From Snuella sedimenti (lineage in GTDB: Bacteria > Bacteroidota > Bacteroidia > Flavobacteriales > Flavobacteriaceae), in NCBI RefSeq assembly GCF_016428595.1, contig NZ_JAELVQ010000001.1, forward strand, positions 1 through 64,000: a DNA stretch of 64,000 bases. The letters are read 5' to 3'. This document shows positions 53,508-62,337 of this stretch, one piece after another (position 1 is the stretch's first letter; the number at the start of each line of letters is the position of its first letter). Below the pieces are notes generated by a model. The model worked only from the letters and a program-made list of their open reading frames with translations, was not told the DNA's origin and did no database searches. A program made the translations under genes and the position numbers.

Positions 53508-54911
53508 TTAGTGATGCATCTTTTTTGCAACGCTATCCTCTTCCAAAATAGTCTCTGTTTCTTCCTTTACTTTTTTCAAGATATTCCTTAAATCATCATT
53601 AAGGTTAATTTTTTTGTCTGCCAACAAATTTAAGATCGCTTTATCTTGTGCACGTCCTCTTAACATGGCTTCACGATACCCAATATCCTCATTAAAGGTC
53701 ACCAAGGCATACTTTGAAGCATATTCATTAGGAAACTGCTTTTCAAACGCCATCTCTAAGTTACGCTTTTCTCTGAAAATAGCCTTATTAACATGGCCTT
53801 TCATTTCATGAAAATTATCTATAGCCAAATCGGCAATAGCATCTGTATCTTTTTTGCGCTCTTTTTCAAAAGCCGTAAATACGTCTTCCCAATTACCATA
53901 ACCTGCGTCTAAAACTTTATCAAACGCTACTACATCTTCAAAGGACGCATTCATCCCTTGTCCGTAAAAAGGCACTATGGCATGGGCTGCATCACCCATA
54001 AGCAGTGTTTTCCCCTTGTAATGCCACGGCGAACACTTAACTGTCCCCAATGGGGATGTGGGGTTTTCAAAGAACTCATCAACAAGGTTTGGCATGAGCT
54101 CTAGAGCATCCTTAAAATAGGTACTAAAGAATTCCAGCACACGTGCTTTGGTGGTTAAATTATTAAAATTGTAAACACCTTCATCATAGCTTAAAAACAA
54201 CGTAACCGTAAAGCTCCCATCTAAATTGGGCAGTGCAATAAGCATAAACGCATCACGCCCCCAAATATGCAAAGCATTTTTATAGGTCTTATAGTCGCCT
54301 TTCTTGGTAGGTAAAATACTTAACTCTTTATAACCATGTGTTAAATAATCCTGAGAGAAACTGAATAGAAACTTCTTTGCCAGAAAATAACTTTTCCGCA
54401 AAACAGAACCAGCACCATCTGTTCCAAAAATAACATCAGCTTTTTTGGTAAATTCTGTTTCGTCTTTGTATTTATAAAACCGAGAAATTCCTTTTTCAAA
54501 ATCGACCGAAGTACATTTATGGTTAAAATGAAATGTAACGTTATCCAGCGCTTCTGCCTCATCTAGCAATAGGGCATTCAAGGCGTTTCTTGAAATCGAA
54601 TTGATGTATTCATGCGCCCGTCCGCTGTATGGTGCCAACATGGTTTTCCCTTCCTCATCGTGTAACATGCGTCCATACATGGGAATACAAAGTGGTTCTA
54701 CCTTATCTTGGATTCCCACCAATTTCATAGCTTTAATCCCTCGGTTTGAAAAGGCCAAATTAATGGAACGTCCTGCATCAACAGCCACTTTTCTCAAATC
54801 AGGACGTTTTTCAAAAACCTCAACATTATATCCACGTTGCCCCAACCGTAATGCCAAGAGGGCACCACAAAGTCCAGCTCCTATAATTTGTATATTTCCC
54901 TTATTTGTCAT
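53508..54911 (-). CDS. kmo: Kynurenine 3-monooxygenase
   Basis: A 467-residue FAD hydroxylase that turns L-kynurenine into 3-hydroxykynurenine using NADPH and oxygen. The N-terminal dinucleotide site is [28 protein letters not shown] (in two pieces), and the FAD motif is [38 protein letters not shown] is a KMO hallmark. The start overlaps the kynU stop by 11 bases. Confidence 0.96.
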   Translation of the reverse strand: MTNKGNIQIIGAGLCGALLALRLGQRGYNVEVFEKRPDLRKVAVDAGRSINLAFSNRGIKAMKLVGIQDKVEPLCIPMYGRMLHDEEGKTMLAPYSGRAHEYINSISRNALNALLLDEAEALDNVTFHFNHKCTSVDFEKGISRFYKYKDETEFTKKADVIFGTDGAGSVLRKSYFLAKKFLFSFSQDYLTHGYKELSILPTKKGDYKTYKNALHIWGRDAFMLIALPNLDGSFTVTLFLSYDEGVYNFNNLTTKARVLEFFSTYFKDALELMPNLVDEFFENPTSPLGTVKCSPWHYKGKTLLMGDAAHAIVPFYGQGMNASFEDVVAFDKVLDAGYGNWEDVFTAFEKERKKDTDAIADLAIDNFHEMKGHVNKAIFREKRNLEMAFEKQFPNEYASKYALVTFNEDIGYREAMLRGRAQDKAILNLLADKKINLNDDLRNILKKVKEETETILEEDSVAKKMHH

Positions 54912-56202
54912 TTAAAATTACTTTCAACTTTTCTACCAATAGATAAACATCCTGGAAACTATTGTATAATGGCACAGGGGCACATCGCATAACATCGGGT
55001 TCACGCCAATCACTTAACACGCCTGCTTCATTTAATTTTTCATGCAAGGTTTTATCGGCATTCTTAACTTGAATGGATAATTGACAACCGCGCTCCTCTG
55101 GGTTTTTAGGAGTAATTATGTTAATTGTATGATCTCCCAACTGCTGTAATAAAAATTCGAAATACCCCGTTAACTGTTTCGACTTTTCGGTGAGCGCTAG
55201 CATTCCTACCTCACCAAACATATCCAAAGACGCTTTAATCGCGGCCATAGATAGAATTGGAGGGTTACTTAACTGCCAGCCTTCGGCTCCTGGAAGCTGG
55301 TCGAAATCGTCTCGCATATTAAATCGCGTCTGCTTGTTATGGCTCCACCACCCTGTAAAGCGGTTAAGTTCTTTATTGTAGGCATGCCGTTCATGCACAA
55401 AACACCCAGCTAAACTGCCTGGTCCCGAATTTAGATATTTGTAGGTACACCAAACTGCGAAATCAGCCCCAGAATCATGCAAATCCAAATTTACATTACC
55501 AGCGCCATGCGCACAGTCAAAACCAACAGTACAGCCATATTTATGTCCTAGTTCGGTAATCCGTTTTAAATCAAAATACTGACCGGTGTAATAGTTAACA
55601 CCTCCAATCATGATTAAGGCTATTTCATTGCCTTGCGATGCCATAATGGTTTCTAAGTCTTCATAACGCAACAACGTTTCTCCATGACGTGGTTTCCAAA
55701 GCACAACGCCATCCTTTTCATCAAATCCATGATGTCGCAATTGCGATTCGACGGCATATTTATCGGATGGAAACGCATCACTTTCGATTAGGATTTTGTA
55801 TCGTGATTTTGTTGGCCGATAGAAAGATACCATCATTAAATGCAGGTTTGCAGTGAGCGTATTCATAACAACCACTTCAATAGGTTTAGCTCCCACCACC
55901 ATAGCCATATTTTCGGCAAGAAATTCATGATATGGCAACCAAGGCGTTTCTCCTTGTGTATGCCCTTCAACTCCTAAAATAGCCCAATCGCTTAATTCTT
56001 TATCTATATACGTTTTGGTAACTTTAGGCTGCAATCCAAGCGAATTACCGGTCATATATATTAACTCTTCACCTCGTTTGTTCTTAGGGATATAAAACCG
56101 CTCCCTATAAGTTGCCAATACATCATTTTGATCTAGCTCTTTAGCATATTCCAAACCCAATTTATAACTTAACAAAATATTTTTTTTAACTGTTTCTAAC
56201 AA
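54901..56202 (-). CDS. kynU: Kynureninase
   Basis: A PLP enzyme that cleaves 3-hydroxykynurenine to 3-hydroxyanthranilate and alanine. It keeps TGNSLGLQPK, GFDCAHGAGN (Asp229) and the Schiff-base Lys255 in WCTYKYLNSGPGS. No ATG is near the N terminus: the frame opens with TTG at 56202, and the family length better fits a second TTG at 56175 (MLSYKLGLEYAKELD). A -7 box TATTTTTG (56207-56200) overlaps the first TTG, which also favours 56175. It leads the operon. Confidence 0.95.
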   Translation of the reverse strand: MLETVKKNILLSYKLGLEYAKELDQNDVLATYRERFYIPKNKRGEELIYMTGNSLGLQPKVTKTYIDKELSDWAILGVEGHTQGETPWLPYHEFLAENMAMVVGAKPIEVVVMNTLTANLHLMMVSFYRPTKSRYKILIESDAFPSDKYAVESQLRHHGFDEKDGVVLWKPRHGETLLRYEDLETIMASQGNEIALIMIGGVNYYTGQYFDLKRITELGHKYGCTVGFDCAHGAGNVNLDLHDSGADFAVWCTYKYLNSGPGSLAGCFVHERHAYNKELNRFTGWWSHNKQTRFNMRDDFDQLPGAEGWQLSNPPILSMAAIKASLDMFGEVGMLALTEKSKQLTGYFEFLLQQLGDHTINIITPKNPEERGCQLSIQVKNADKTLHEKLNEAGVLSDWREPDVMRCAPVPLYNSFQDVYLLVEKLKVILNDK

Positions 56203-56207
56203 AAATA
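56200..56207 (-). promoter_or_regulatory. Predicted -7 box of the kynurenine operon
   Basis: The minus strand reads TATTTTTG, matching TAnnTTTG. Transcription would begin near 56193, inside the longest kynU frame and 18 bases before the TTG at 56175. Confidence 0.5.
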
Positions 56208-56247
56208 AGGATTCTGGATTAAGAAATGGGCAGCTTAAAGCCTCTTA

Positions 56248-56378
56248 ATTCTCAATACTATTTTTTGTATATTTATGGTAAACTACCTCGAAACAGAGCC
56301 TACAAAGTATTGGCTAGAAAAAACATTTTGATTTCGAGGCAAACTTGAGAATATTTTAATCTAACCTCGGTTATCGAG
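56248..56378 (+). promoter_or_regulatory. Hairpin-rich leader upstream of the CDGSH/4Fe-4S gene
   Basis: Three nested perfect stems are present: ATTCTCAA (56248-56255)/TTGAGAAT (56345-56352); CCTCGAAA (56286-56293)/TTTCGAGG (56332-56339); AGCC (56297-56300)/GGCT (56312-56315). Further on, CTCG (56366-56369)/CGAG (56375-56378) forms a small hairpin 15 bases before the start. A TATATTTATG near-consensus -7 box (56268-56277) would start RNA near 56283, at the foot of the middle stem. Two CCTCG segments can compete for one CGAGG, a switch-like layout. Confidence 0.5.
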
Positions 56379-56392
56379 TAACACTTGTGAAT

Positions 56393-56812
56393 ATGGGTAA
56401 AAAAAGAGAATATACAAACGGTGAAGTAACGGTTGTCTGGGAAGCTGAAAAATGCATTCATTCCGGTATTTGCTCCAAAGGATTACCACGTGTTTTTCAG
56501 CCCTTAAATAGGCCTTGGGTAAAAATTGACGGTGCTGAAACAGAAAATATAGTAAATCAAGTTAAACAATGTCCCTCAGGGGCTTTGAGCTATTATATGA
56601 ATGCTGAAAACGACAAGCGCTCTGAAACTATGGAAACAAAAATAGAAGTGTTGGAAAATGGGCCTTTATTGGTATATGGAACACTAAAGGTAACCCATAA
56701 GGACGGCTCTACAGAAATTAAAAATAAAACGACTGCTTTTTGCCGTTGTGGCGGCTCCGATAACAAACCTTATTGTGATGGCACCCATGTAAAACACGAC
56801 TTTAAAGGATAG
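56393..56812 (+). CDS. 4Fe-4S mono-cluster (YjdI-like) and CDGSH iron-sulfur fusion protein
   Basis: About 139 residues from the ATG at 56393 (a GTG two codons upstream is possible). The first half has the divergent single-cluster ferredoxin-like pattern VVWEAEKCIHSGICSKGLPRVF and QCPSGAL. The second half holds the CDGSH motif CRCGGSDNKPYCDGTH with three Cys and one His to bind a 2Fe-2S cluster. Both halves are known singly or fused in bacteria, with roles in electron transfer or redox sensing not settled. The leader folds into several hairpins. Confidence 0.92.
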   Translation: MGKKREYTNGEVTVVWEAEKCIHSGICSKGLPRVFQPLNRPWVKIDGAETENIVNQVKQCPSGALSYYMNAENDKRSETMETKIEVLENGPLLVYGTLKVTHKDGSTEIKNKTTAFCRCGGSDNKPYCDGTHVKHDFKG

Positions 56813-56858
56813 TGCCAGTCATTTTTTTTGGCAAATTTAAAACCTCATTGGCGTAAGA

Positions 56859-57527
56859 CTACTCTAATGTAATATTAACATTGGTAAAATTAAGATTCCA
56901 ATTCCCTTCTGCTTTTTTATGTTCTAACGCCAATTTAATACCATTAAAATCCTTATAATTTTCAAAAGTACTTACGAGTGAGGGTGTCTCACTATTCCCT
57001 CTTCTAAAAACCCATTCCTTGATAATATAATCATCCTTAAAATACAGATCGTAGGCATCACCTGGTGTATAGCCACCTTCATTAGAATATGTTAGGGTTA
57101 TTTTATGCATTGGCACCTTGCTTATGGGCGCTTCTTCTGTAATGGGAGTAGAAATACTTGTTCCAGTATCCCAAACCAATTGAAAAGGGACCAACAGCCA
57201 AAATTTATCATTTATAAAGCTTTTATCTGCCTGTATACTAATAGAATCCATTACTTTTCGGTTGTACCTAATGGTATCTGTTGCTGTTATTAATTGTACA
57301 TCTTCCTTTTTTGGATACCAAACCCATGCACGTTGAAAATGGCTGCTATCTCTATCAATATTAAAAGTGAATTCCATTTTGCTTATGCGTTCCCATTGGT
57401 TAAACCCATGTGCATTTGCTATTTTTTCAGCTATTGAAATCGGATTGGAACTAGGTGCAGTCTCCTTGTTTTGTTTACACGAGAAGCTCGTACACATAAC
57501 AACTATTATCAACCAGACTTGTTTCAT
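56859..57527 (-). CDS. Lipoprotein of unknown function (DUF6503-like)
   Basis: A 222-residue lipoprotein with the lipidated Cys at residue 17 (TSFSCKQN). The mature part is beta-rich with recurring W and Y residues (FTFNIDRD, AWVWYPKKEDVQLITATD, EWVFRRGNSETP). Such patterns fit the outer-membrane-associated DUF6503 family, but I assign it by overall look only. It is convergent with the iron-sulfur gene and lies 31 bases downstream of apbE on the same strand. Confidence 0.7.
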   Translation of the reverse strand: MKQVWLIIVVMCTSFSCKQNKETAPSSNPISIAEKIANAHGFNQWERISKMEFTFNIDRDSSHFQRAWVWYPKKEDVQLITATDTIRYNRKVMDSISIQADKSFINDKFWLLVPFQLVWDTGTSISTPITEEAPISKVPMHKITLTYSNEGGYTPGDAYDLYFKDDYIIKEWVFRRGNSETPSLVSTFENYKDFNGIKLALEHKKAEGNWNLNFTNVNITLE

Positions 57528-57558
57528 TTTAGTTTTTTGTTTTAATGAATTGCTTTAA

Positions 57559-58542
57559 TTAATCTGTCGGAAAACCGTTTAAAGATACTGTTTCAAATTC
57601 ACCATTATCATTCTCATAAATTAAAAACACTTTAAGCTCTGGATGTGTTTTTAAGAAGGTCTTTACTCTTGCTATTCCCATTGCCTTAAAAGCTGTAGCA
57701 TAAGCATCAGCTGTCATACAATCTTTAGTAATTACCGAAACACTTAACAAATTTGTTTTACTTGGGTATCCCGTTTTAGGATCAATAATATGTGCGTAAC
57801 GATTACCATTGGCATCTATTTTAAACTTCCTGTAAGTGCCAGAGGTTGCCATGCTCTCATCTTTTAAGGAAATTGCTTTTAAAATAGATTGTTCACCATT
57901 AAATTTTGGCGTTTCCACCCCTACTTTCCATGGTAGTTGTTTTTCTTTATTTATGCCTCTTGCCCTTATTTCTCCTCCAATTTCAACAATATAATTATTT
58001 ACATTCTTGCTTTCTAAAAACTGTCCAATTACATCGACACCATAACCTTTGGCAATGGCATTAAAATCTAAAAAAGTTTCAGGTAATTTTGTTATAGAAT
58101 AGTCTGTTCTCTTTACTTTATCAAACCCAACGGAATGCATCAAACTATCAATTTTGAGACTATCCAGCTGTTCAATTTTCCCTTCTGGCCCAAAATCCCA
58201 GGCATTTACCACTGCCCCAATAGTTGGATCAAAAAAGCCCTCTGTTGCTTTATAAATAGTTCTTGAAATGTCAAACACATTAACAAAATGGTTATCTACT
58301 TGAACTGCCTCATTTCTGTTTAACTTAGAAATATCGGAATTCGTTTGATAGGTGGATAACGATTTATTAATCACGTAAAACAAACTGTCAAATTGTTTCT
58401 GAAAGTTCTGTTTAGAAAAATAGGTTATATGGTACGTGGTTCCGAAAACAGCCCCTTCAAGAAATGTCTTGGTAGTATCTGGTTTACCGCATGAAACTAG
58501 CTGCAAAAAAATTAAAACCCCTACTAACGATCTAATAATCAT
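57559..58542 (-). CDS. apbE: FAD:protein FMN transferase (ApbE family)
   Basis: ApbE links FMN covalently to Thr of exported flavoproteins such as NqrC and RnfG. The 327 residues start with a lipoprotein signal (LVSCGKP). Core motifs are TFFDPTIGAVVNAWDFGP (in part EGFFDPTIGAVVNAWDF), LDFNAIAKGYGVDVIG and the C-terminal TADAYATAFKAMG. It lies 7 bases after the small conserved gene that is often called an NqrF subunit. Confidence 0.92.
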   Translation of the reverse strand: MIIRSLVGVLIFLQLVSCGKPDTTKTFLEGAVFGTTYHITYFSKQNFQKQFDSLFYVINKSLSTYQTNSDISKLNRNEAVQVDNHFVNVFDISRTIYKATEGFFDPTIGAVVNAWDFGPEGKIEQLDSLKIDSLMHSVGFDKVKRTDYSITKLPETFLDFNAIAKGYGVDVIGQFLESKNVNNYIVEIGGEIRARGINKEKQLPWKVGVETPKFNGEQSILKAISLKDESMATSGTYRKFKIDANGNRYAHIIDPKTGYPSKTNLLSVSVITKDCMTADAYATAFKAMGIARVKTFLKTHPELKVFLIYENDNGEFETVSLNGFPTD

Positions 58543-58549
58543 AAAGAAC

Positions 58550-58927
58550 TTAGTTTAAATTGGTATCCAAAATCTGAATACCACTGTATTCGATCAAGTA
58601 CGATTCATTTAAGTAAACAGGCAACGTTTTGTCGGTTGCATTACCCAAGCCAACACCTGCGTACAATACCTTGGCATTTTTTTCTCGTGCATGCTTTTTA
58701 AAAGATTCCATCCAAACCACATCATAGTTATTTGGGTTATCAGGCAAAATAACGGCTCTAACAATAACAAAAAAGTACTGGTTATTTTTATCGATACAGA
58801 CAAACTGAGGATGTCTTTTTAACTGACTGTTCACTGCAATAAACTCAAAACCACGCTGTTCTAGATCCTTTCCTACATGATTCATGGCTAGATTGTGAAG
58901 TTCTTGTTCTGTAAGTGGCTTGCTCAT
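58550..58927 (-). CDS. Small conserved protein next to apbE (often labelled NqrF-like)
   Basis: A 125-residue soluble protein with helices then a beta-rich middle (FVCIDKNNQYFFVIVRAVILPDNP) and a C-terminal GIQILDTNLN. It has no flavin, ferredoxin or NADH site of NqrF (about 400 residues), so the common subunit-F label is not supported by what is seen. A perfect -7 box TAATTTTG (58939-58932) just before the start would give an almost leaderless mRNA. With apbE it may help install or check flavin on Nqr, by position only. Confidence 0.82.
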   Translation of the reverse strand: MSKPLTEQELHNLAMNHVGKDLEQRGFEFIAVNSQLKRHPQFVCIDKNNQYFFVIVRAVILPDNPNNYDVVWMESFKKHAREKNAKVLYAGVGLGNATDKTLPVYLNESYLIEYSGIQILDTNLN

Positions 58928-59051
58928 GGAACAAAATTACTATTAATATGTTTTCCTTTAAAATTTAGACTCCATATAATAGCAAAAATTAATCTTTTCC
59001 GAGTTTCTAAATATCCATTTTAGGTTACAATAAAACTACTTGTATATTGCA

Positions 59052-60983
59052 TTATTCCCCAATGCAAATAATCTCCTTTAGGGTTCGGTGATATATGTTC
59101 CCATTAGCAAAACTCAATGAATTAACCGTCCATGTTTCCCCTTTTTTTCCTAAATCGTTGACAGATACTAAAGCGGTTTTATCAAATTTTTCGGTAGTAG
59201 TATCAATAACATAAACCATTCCTATGGCATTTGTAAAAAACAAATAATCGTTAATCATTGTTGGTGACCCTAAAAAAGATCTTTGAAAACCGTTTCCTAA
59301 TATTCGGGAATCTGTACTATGAAGCTGTCCTCTTGAATTTAGGCCGTCATTGTTTTGTGGTGTTTTCCAAACAAAACTACCATCGGGATTTATCTCACGT
59401 GGCAATTCCAAATGTTCATTCTTTCCTGTTACGATATTATGACGCGCAACGAAAGGATGATGCATAACCAGATAAAATGTATAATCGTTTACCGACATAT
59501 TGCAGTGAAACTCATTTTCTAAATTTTTCAATTCTACATTTTCCTCTAAAACATATTGCTCCTTTTGTTCGTCATAGATATATTGGTTAACTATATTAAG
59601 CGGATTTTGCCCTATAAGTTCTCCTGTATTAGAATTAATAACTACATTATCCTGACCTTTATTTGTCCAAGAAATTTTATGCATATCCCAATGCTGTGTA
59701 TTTAGTGCTCCATAACCCGAAATCTCGTTTGGCACTTCCGATTCCCAATGCCATAAAGCGGTACCTGCTTTGCCTGCTTCTAAACTAATCAAACTTAGTC
59801 CCACTGGTCGTTCTAGCACACCATGAGGACCTCCTCGACCTATGAGTATTGCTGGTTTCCCAGAAGCTGTTTCACCTATAATGGGTGTATTATAATGCGT
59901 TAAGGCTTCTTTTGTTACCCAAACACGCTTTCCCGTATTCTTGTTGAACGCATGTAAATAGTTCCATTCTTTATGTCGCAACGAATCATTTTCTACAGGA
60001 GGTTCTACGTTTAGGATTAAATCTTCGTACAGTACAGAATCAAACTGTTTATTGAATGGTCTACCAACAGTAGGCATCCAAGTTCTTTCCCAAACTAAAT
60101 CACCATCAACAGAAAAACAGGCCATTCCTCCACTGGCATTAATTACCCAAACATATTTGCCATCTGTTATAGGACAGGGTGTCGTCGAGTCGCTAAAACC
60201 ATAATTATATTCACTAGGCAATAGTCCTTTAACCCGTTTAGTCCATAAAGTTTCACCATTATCGGCGTTTAAACAATAAAGTATAACATCTGTCCCATAT
60301 GCTCTTGTTTTAAGGGATTTCGAAGCTTCTTCTACCTTATTGTGGCAAGCCTTTATTTTATAAGATTTTGAATGTAAATAAGCGGTAAGAGCTTGAGATG
60401 TTGCTTTAACTGCTTTCCCTGACTCACTCTCTCTTGACAATCTATTGTGTATTCCTTTTTTACGTTCATTCGGTGCGTCTTTATAGCTTTTATCCTTTGC
60501 TAAAAAAGCTTCCCATCTTTTCATGGCTGCCTTGTTAGCATTCAACTTTGTTTGAAATACTACTTCCTTTTCTTTTTGCAAGCTATCTAATAAGAAACTA
60601 TAATAGGTATCATATACCTCCTTAGCTGCTTCATATTGTGCTCGCAATTCAGAAAAAGGCGGGGTATCTAAGGGAGGATTAATTGTAAAAAACAGTTTTT
60701 TACCCCAAACAGCAATACCACTTTGACCCCCAGCAGGCAAAGCCTTCTTCCATTTTATGTTTTCTCCTGTGCGGACAGACCATTTTGTAGGGACTTTTAA
60801 AGATGTTTTTATTTTCCAACTACCATCAGGCCCTCCCGACATGGGCCATTGGTTATCGCTATTTTTCACCATAACACTACTACTTATGTCTTGCTTACAT
60901 GAAGTCAACACAAAACAAAGTACCATGAAAAAAATTAAGTTTCTGCTATGCAAAAAACCAAGGATCTTGTTTCTTAAATACAT
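59052..60983 (-). CDS. PQQ-like beta-propeller lipoprotein
   Basis: A 643-residue exported lipoprotein (Cys29 in VLTSCKQD). Tryptophan-docking repeats typical of quinoprotein propellers are present (WKKALPAGGQSGIAVWGKKLFFT, CLNADNGETLWTKRV, AFNKNTGKRVWVTKE, CFSVDGDLVWERTW). A strongly helical, charged insert of about 120 residues (110-228) interrupts the first blades. It ends a unit with a FucP-type transporter and DUF1552/DUF1585 proteins, a combination seen in marine polysaccharide or planctomycete-like loci. Enzymatic activity is not assured. Confidence 0.85.
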   Translation of the reverse strand: MYLRNKILGFLHSRNLIFFMVLCFVLTSCKQDISSSVMVKNSDNQWPMSGGPDGSWKIKTSLKVPTKWSVRTGENIKWKKALPAGGQSGIAVWGKKLFFTINPPLDTPPFSELRAQYEAAKEVYDTYYSFLLDSLQKEKEVVFQTKLNANKAAMKRWEAFLAKDKSYKDAPNERKKGIHNRLSRESESGKAVKATSQALTAYLHSKSYKIKACHNKVEEASKSLKTRAYGTDVILYCLNADNGETLWTKRVKGLLPSEYNYGFSDSTTPCPITDGKYVWVINASGGMACFSVDGDLVWERTWMPTVGRPFNKQFDSVLYEDLILNVEPPVENDSLRHKEWNYLHAFNKNTGKRVWVTKEALTHYNTPIIGETASGKPAILIGRGGPHGVLERPVGLSLISLEAGKAGTALWHWESEVPNEISGYGALNTQHWDMHKISWTNKGQDNVVINSNTGELIGQNPLNIVNQYIYDEQKEQYVLEENVELKNLENEFHCNMSVNDYTFYLVMHHPFVARHNIVTGKNEHLELPREINPDGSFVWKTPQNNDGLNSRGQLHSTDSRILGNGFQRSFLGSPTMINDYLFFTNAIGMVYVIDTTTEKFDKTALVSVNDLGKKGETWTVNSLSFANGNIYHRTLKEIICIGE

Positions 60984-60991
60984 TGTGAGAA

Positions 60992-62317
60992 CTAATTAAT
61001 TTCCATTGTCTTAATGGTACTATAACCATAGTATCCCACAAAAGCCAAGCACAGAGCCGGTAAAATAAAAGAAAAGTTTACTTCTGGAATATACCCCAAT
61101 AAATTTAAGTCGGCAAAGCCATCGCCTCCCCAATCTAAAATCGCAGCTTGTACTATGGGCATTAAAGCGCCTCCAACAATAGCCATAACCAAGCCTGCTG
61201 AACCAATTTTTGCTTCATCACCCATATCCTTTAAGGCTATACCATAAATGGTTGGAAACATAATAGACATGAATACAGAAATAGCTACTAAAGAAATCAA
61301 CCCTGCAATACCGGGAAGTATTATTGCTCCAATACTAGCAATAGCACCACCTGTACCAAAAAGCATTAGAACTTTTGAAGGATTGAGACGTTTCATCAAG
61401 CCAGTACCTATCCAACGACCACTTAAAAAAAGTATCATAGCGGCTATATTATAATTTGTTGCTGTTAAATTCCACCCCGTACTTTCATTCAAATTATCGA
61501 CATAGTGAAAGATGTATGTCCAACACATAATTTGCGATCCAACACAGGCAGCTTGCGCTAAAACACCGTTTAAATAGTTTTTATTAGCAAGTACCTTTTT
61601 AAAAGAAAGCGCAAGAGACATCTTATCTTCAACCGGCGTTTTTGGAATTTTAGTAAATAAAATGATAGCCATGATTACTAAAACCAAAACACCCAAACTT
61701 AAATAAGGCACACTAATAACCCCCAGGTCGTTTTCACGAATGGCCGCCAGTTCATTTGAAGATAAAGCATTGTATGCCTCAGAGGTATAATCGTCCGAAC
61801 GCAATGCTGCTAGTACAAACACTTGTGCTATAATCATGCCCGTTAGCGACCCCACAGGATTAAAAGCTTGGGATAAATTTAAACGCTGTGTAGCGGTTCT
61901 TTTATCGCCAAGCGCTAAGATTAAAGGATTAGCCGTTGTTTCTAAAAATGCTAATCCGCAAGTTATTACCCATAAGGAAATTAAAAAGTAATTATATTCT
62001 TCATAAAGGGCTGCAGGGTAAAACAAAAATGCACCAGTTGCATAGAGTATCAGCCCTAAGAGAATCCCTGATTTGTAACTAAAACGTCTTATAAACAGTG
62101 CTGCCGGCAAGGCCATAAAAAAATACCCAAAATAAAAAGCAAACTGCACTAGTGAAGCTTGAATATTAGACAGTTCGGGCATTACTTTCTTAAAAGCGGA
62201 TACCATTGGATTTGTTAAGTCGTTTGCAATGCCCCATAAGGCAAAAAGCGATGTTATTATTATAAAAGGAAATAACAACTCCCTATTTACTACTGCGGCC
62301 TTTGTTTTACTGGTCAT
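60992..62317 (-). CDS. FucP-type sugar MFS transporter
   Basis: A 441-residue major facilitator with about 12 helices. The start FALWGIANDLTNPMVSAFKKVM and the ETTANPLILALGDKRTATQRLNLSQAFNPVGSLTG segment are characteristic of the FucP/GluP branch, which imports L-fucose, glucose/galactose or similar sugars with protons. The sugar cannot be named. It is 8 bases upstream of the propeller gene and 20 bases after the DUF1552 gene. Confidence 0.92.
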   Translation of the reverse strand: MTSKTKAAVVNRELLFPFIIITSLFALWGIANDLTNPMVSAFKKVMPELSNIQASLVQFAFYFGYFFMALPAALFIRRFSYKSGILLGLILYATGAFLFYPAALYEEYNYFLISLWVITCGLAFLETTANPLILALGDKRTATQRLNLSQAFNPVGSLTGMIIAQVFVLAALRSDDYTSEAYNALSSNELAAIRENDLGVISVPYLSLGVLVLVIMAIILFTKIPKTPVEDKMSLALSFKKVLANKNYLNGVLAQAACVGSQIMCWTYIFHYVDNLNESTGWNLTATNYNIAAMILFLSGRWIGTGLMKRLNPSKVLMLFGTGGAIASIGAIILPGIAGLISLVAISVFMSIMFPTIYGIALKDMGDEAKIGSAGLVMAIVGGALMPIVQAAILDWGGDGFADLNLLGYIPEVNFSFILPALCLAFVGYYGYSTIKTMEIN

Positions 62318-62337
62318 ATGGTTTGGTTTATTTAAAA

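Noticed and set aside
56813-56858. Terminator after the CDGSH gene (TGCCA/TGGCA hairpin)
   Set aside because: The stem is only five pairs, the T run is in the loop, and nothing T-rich follows it.
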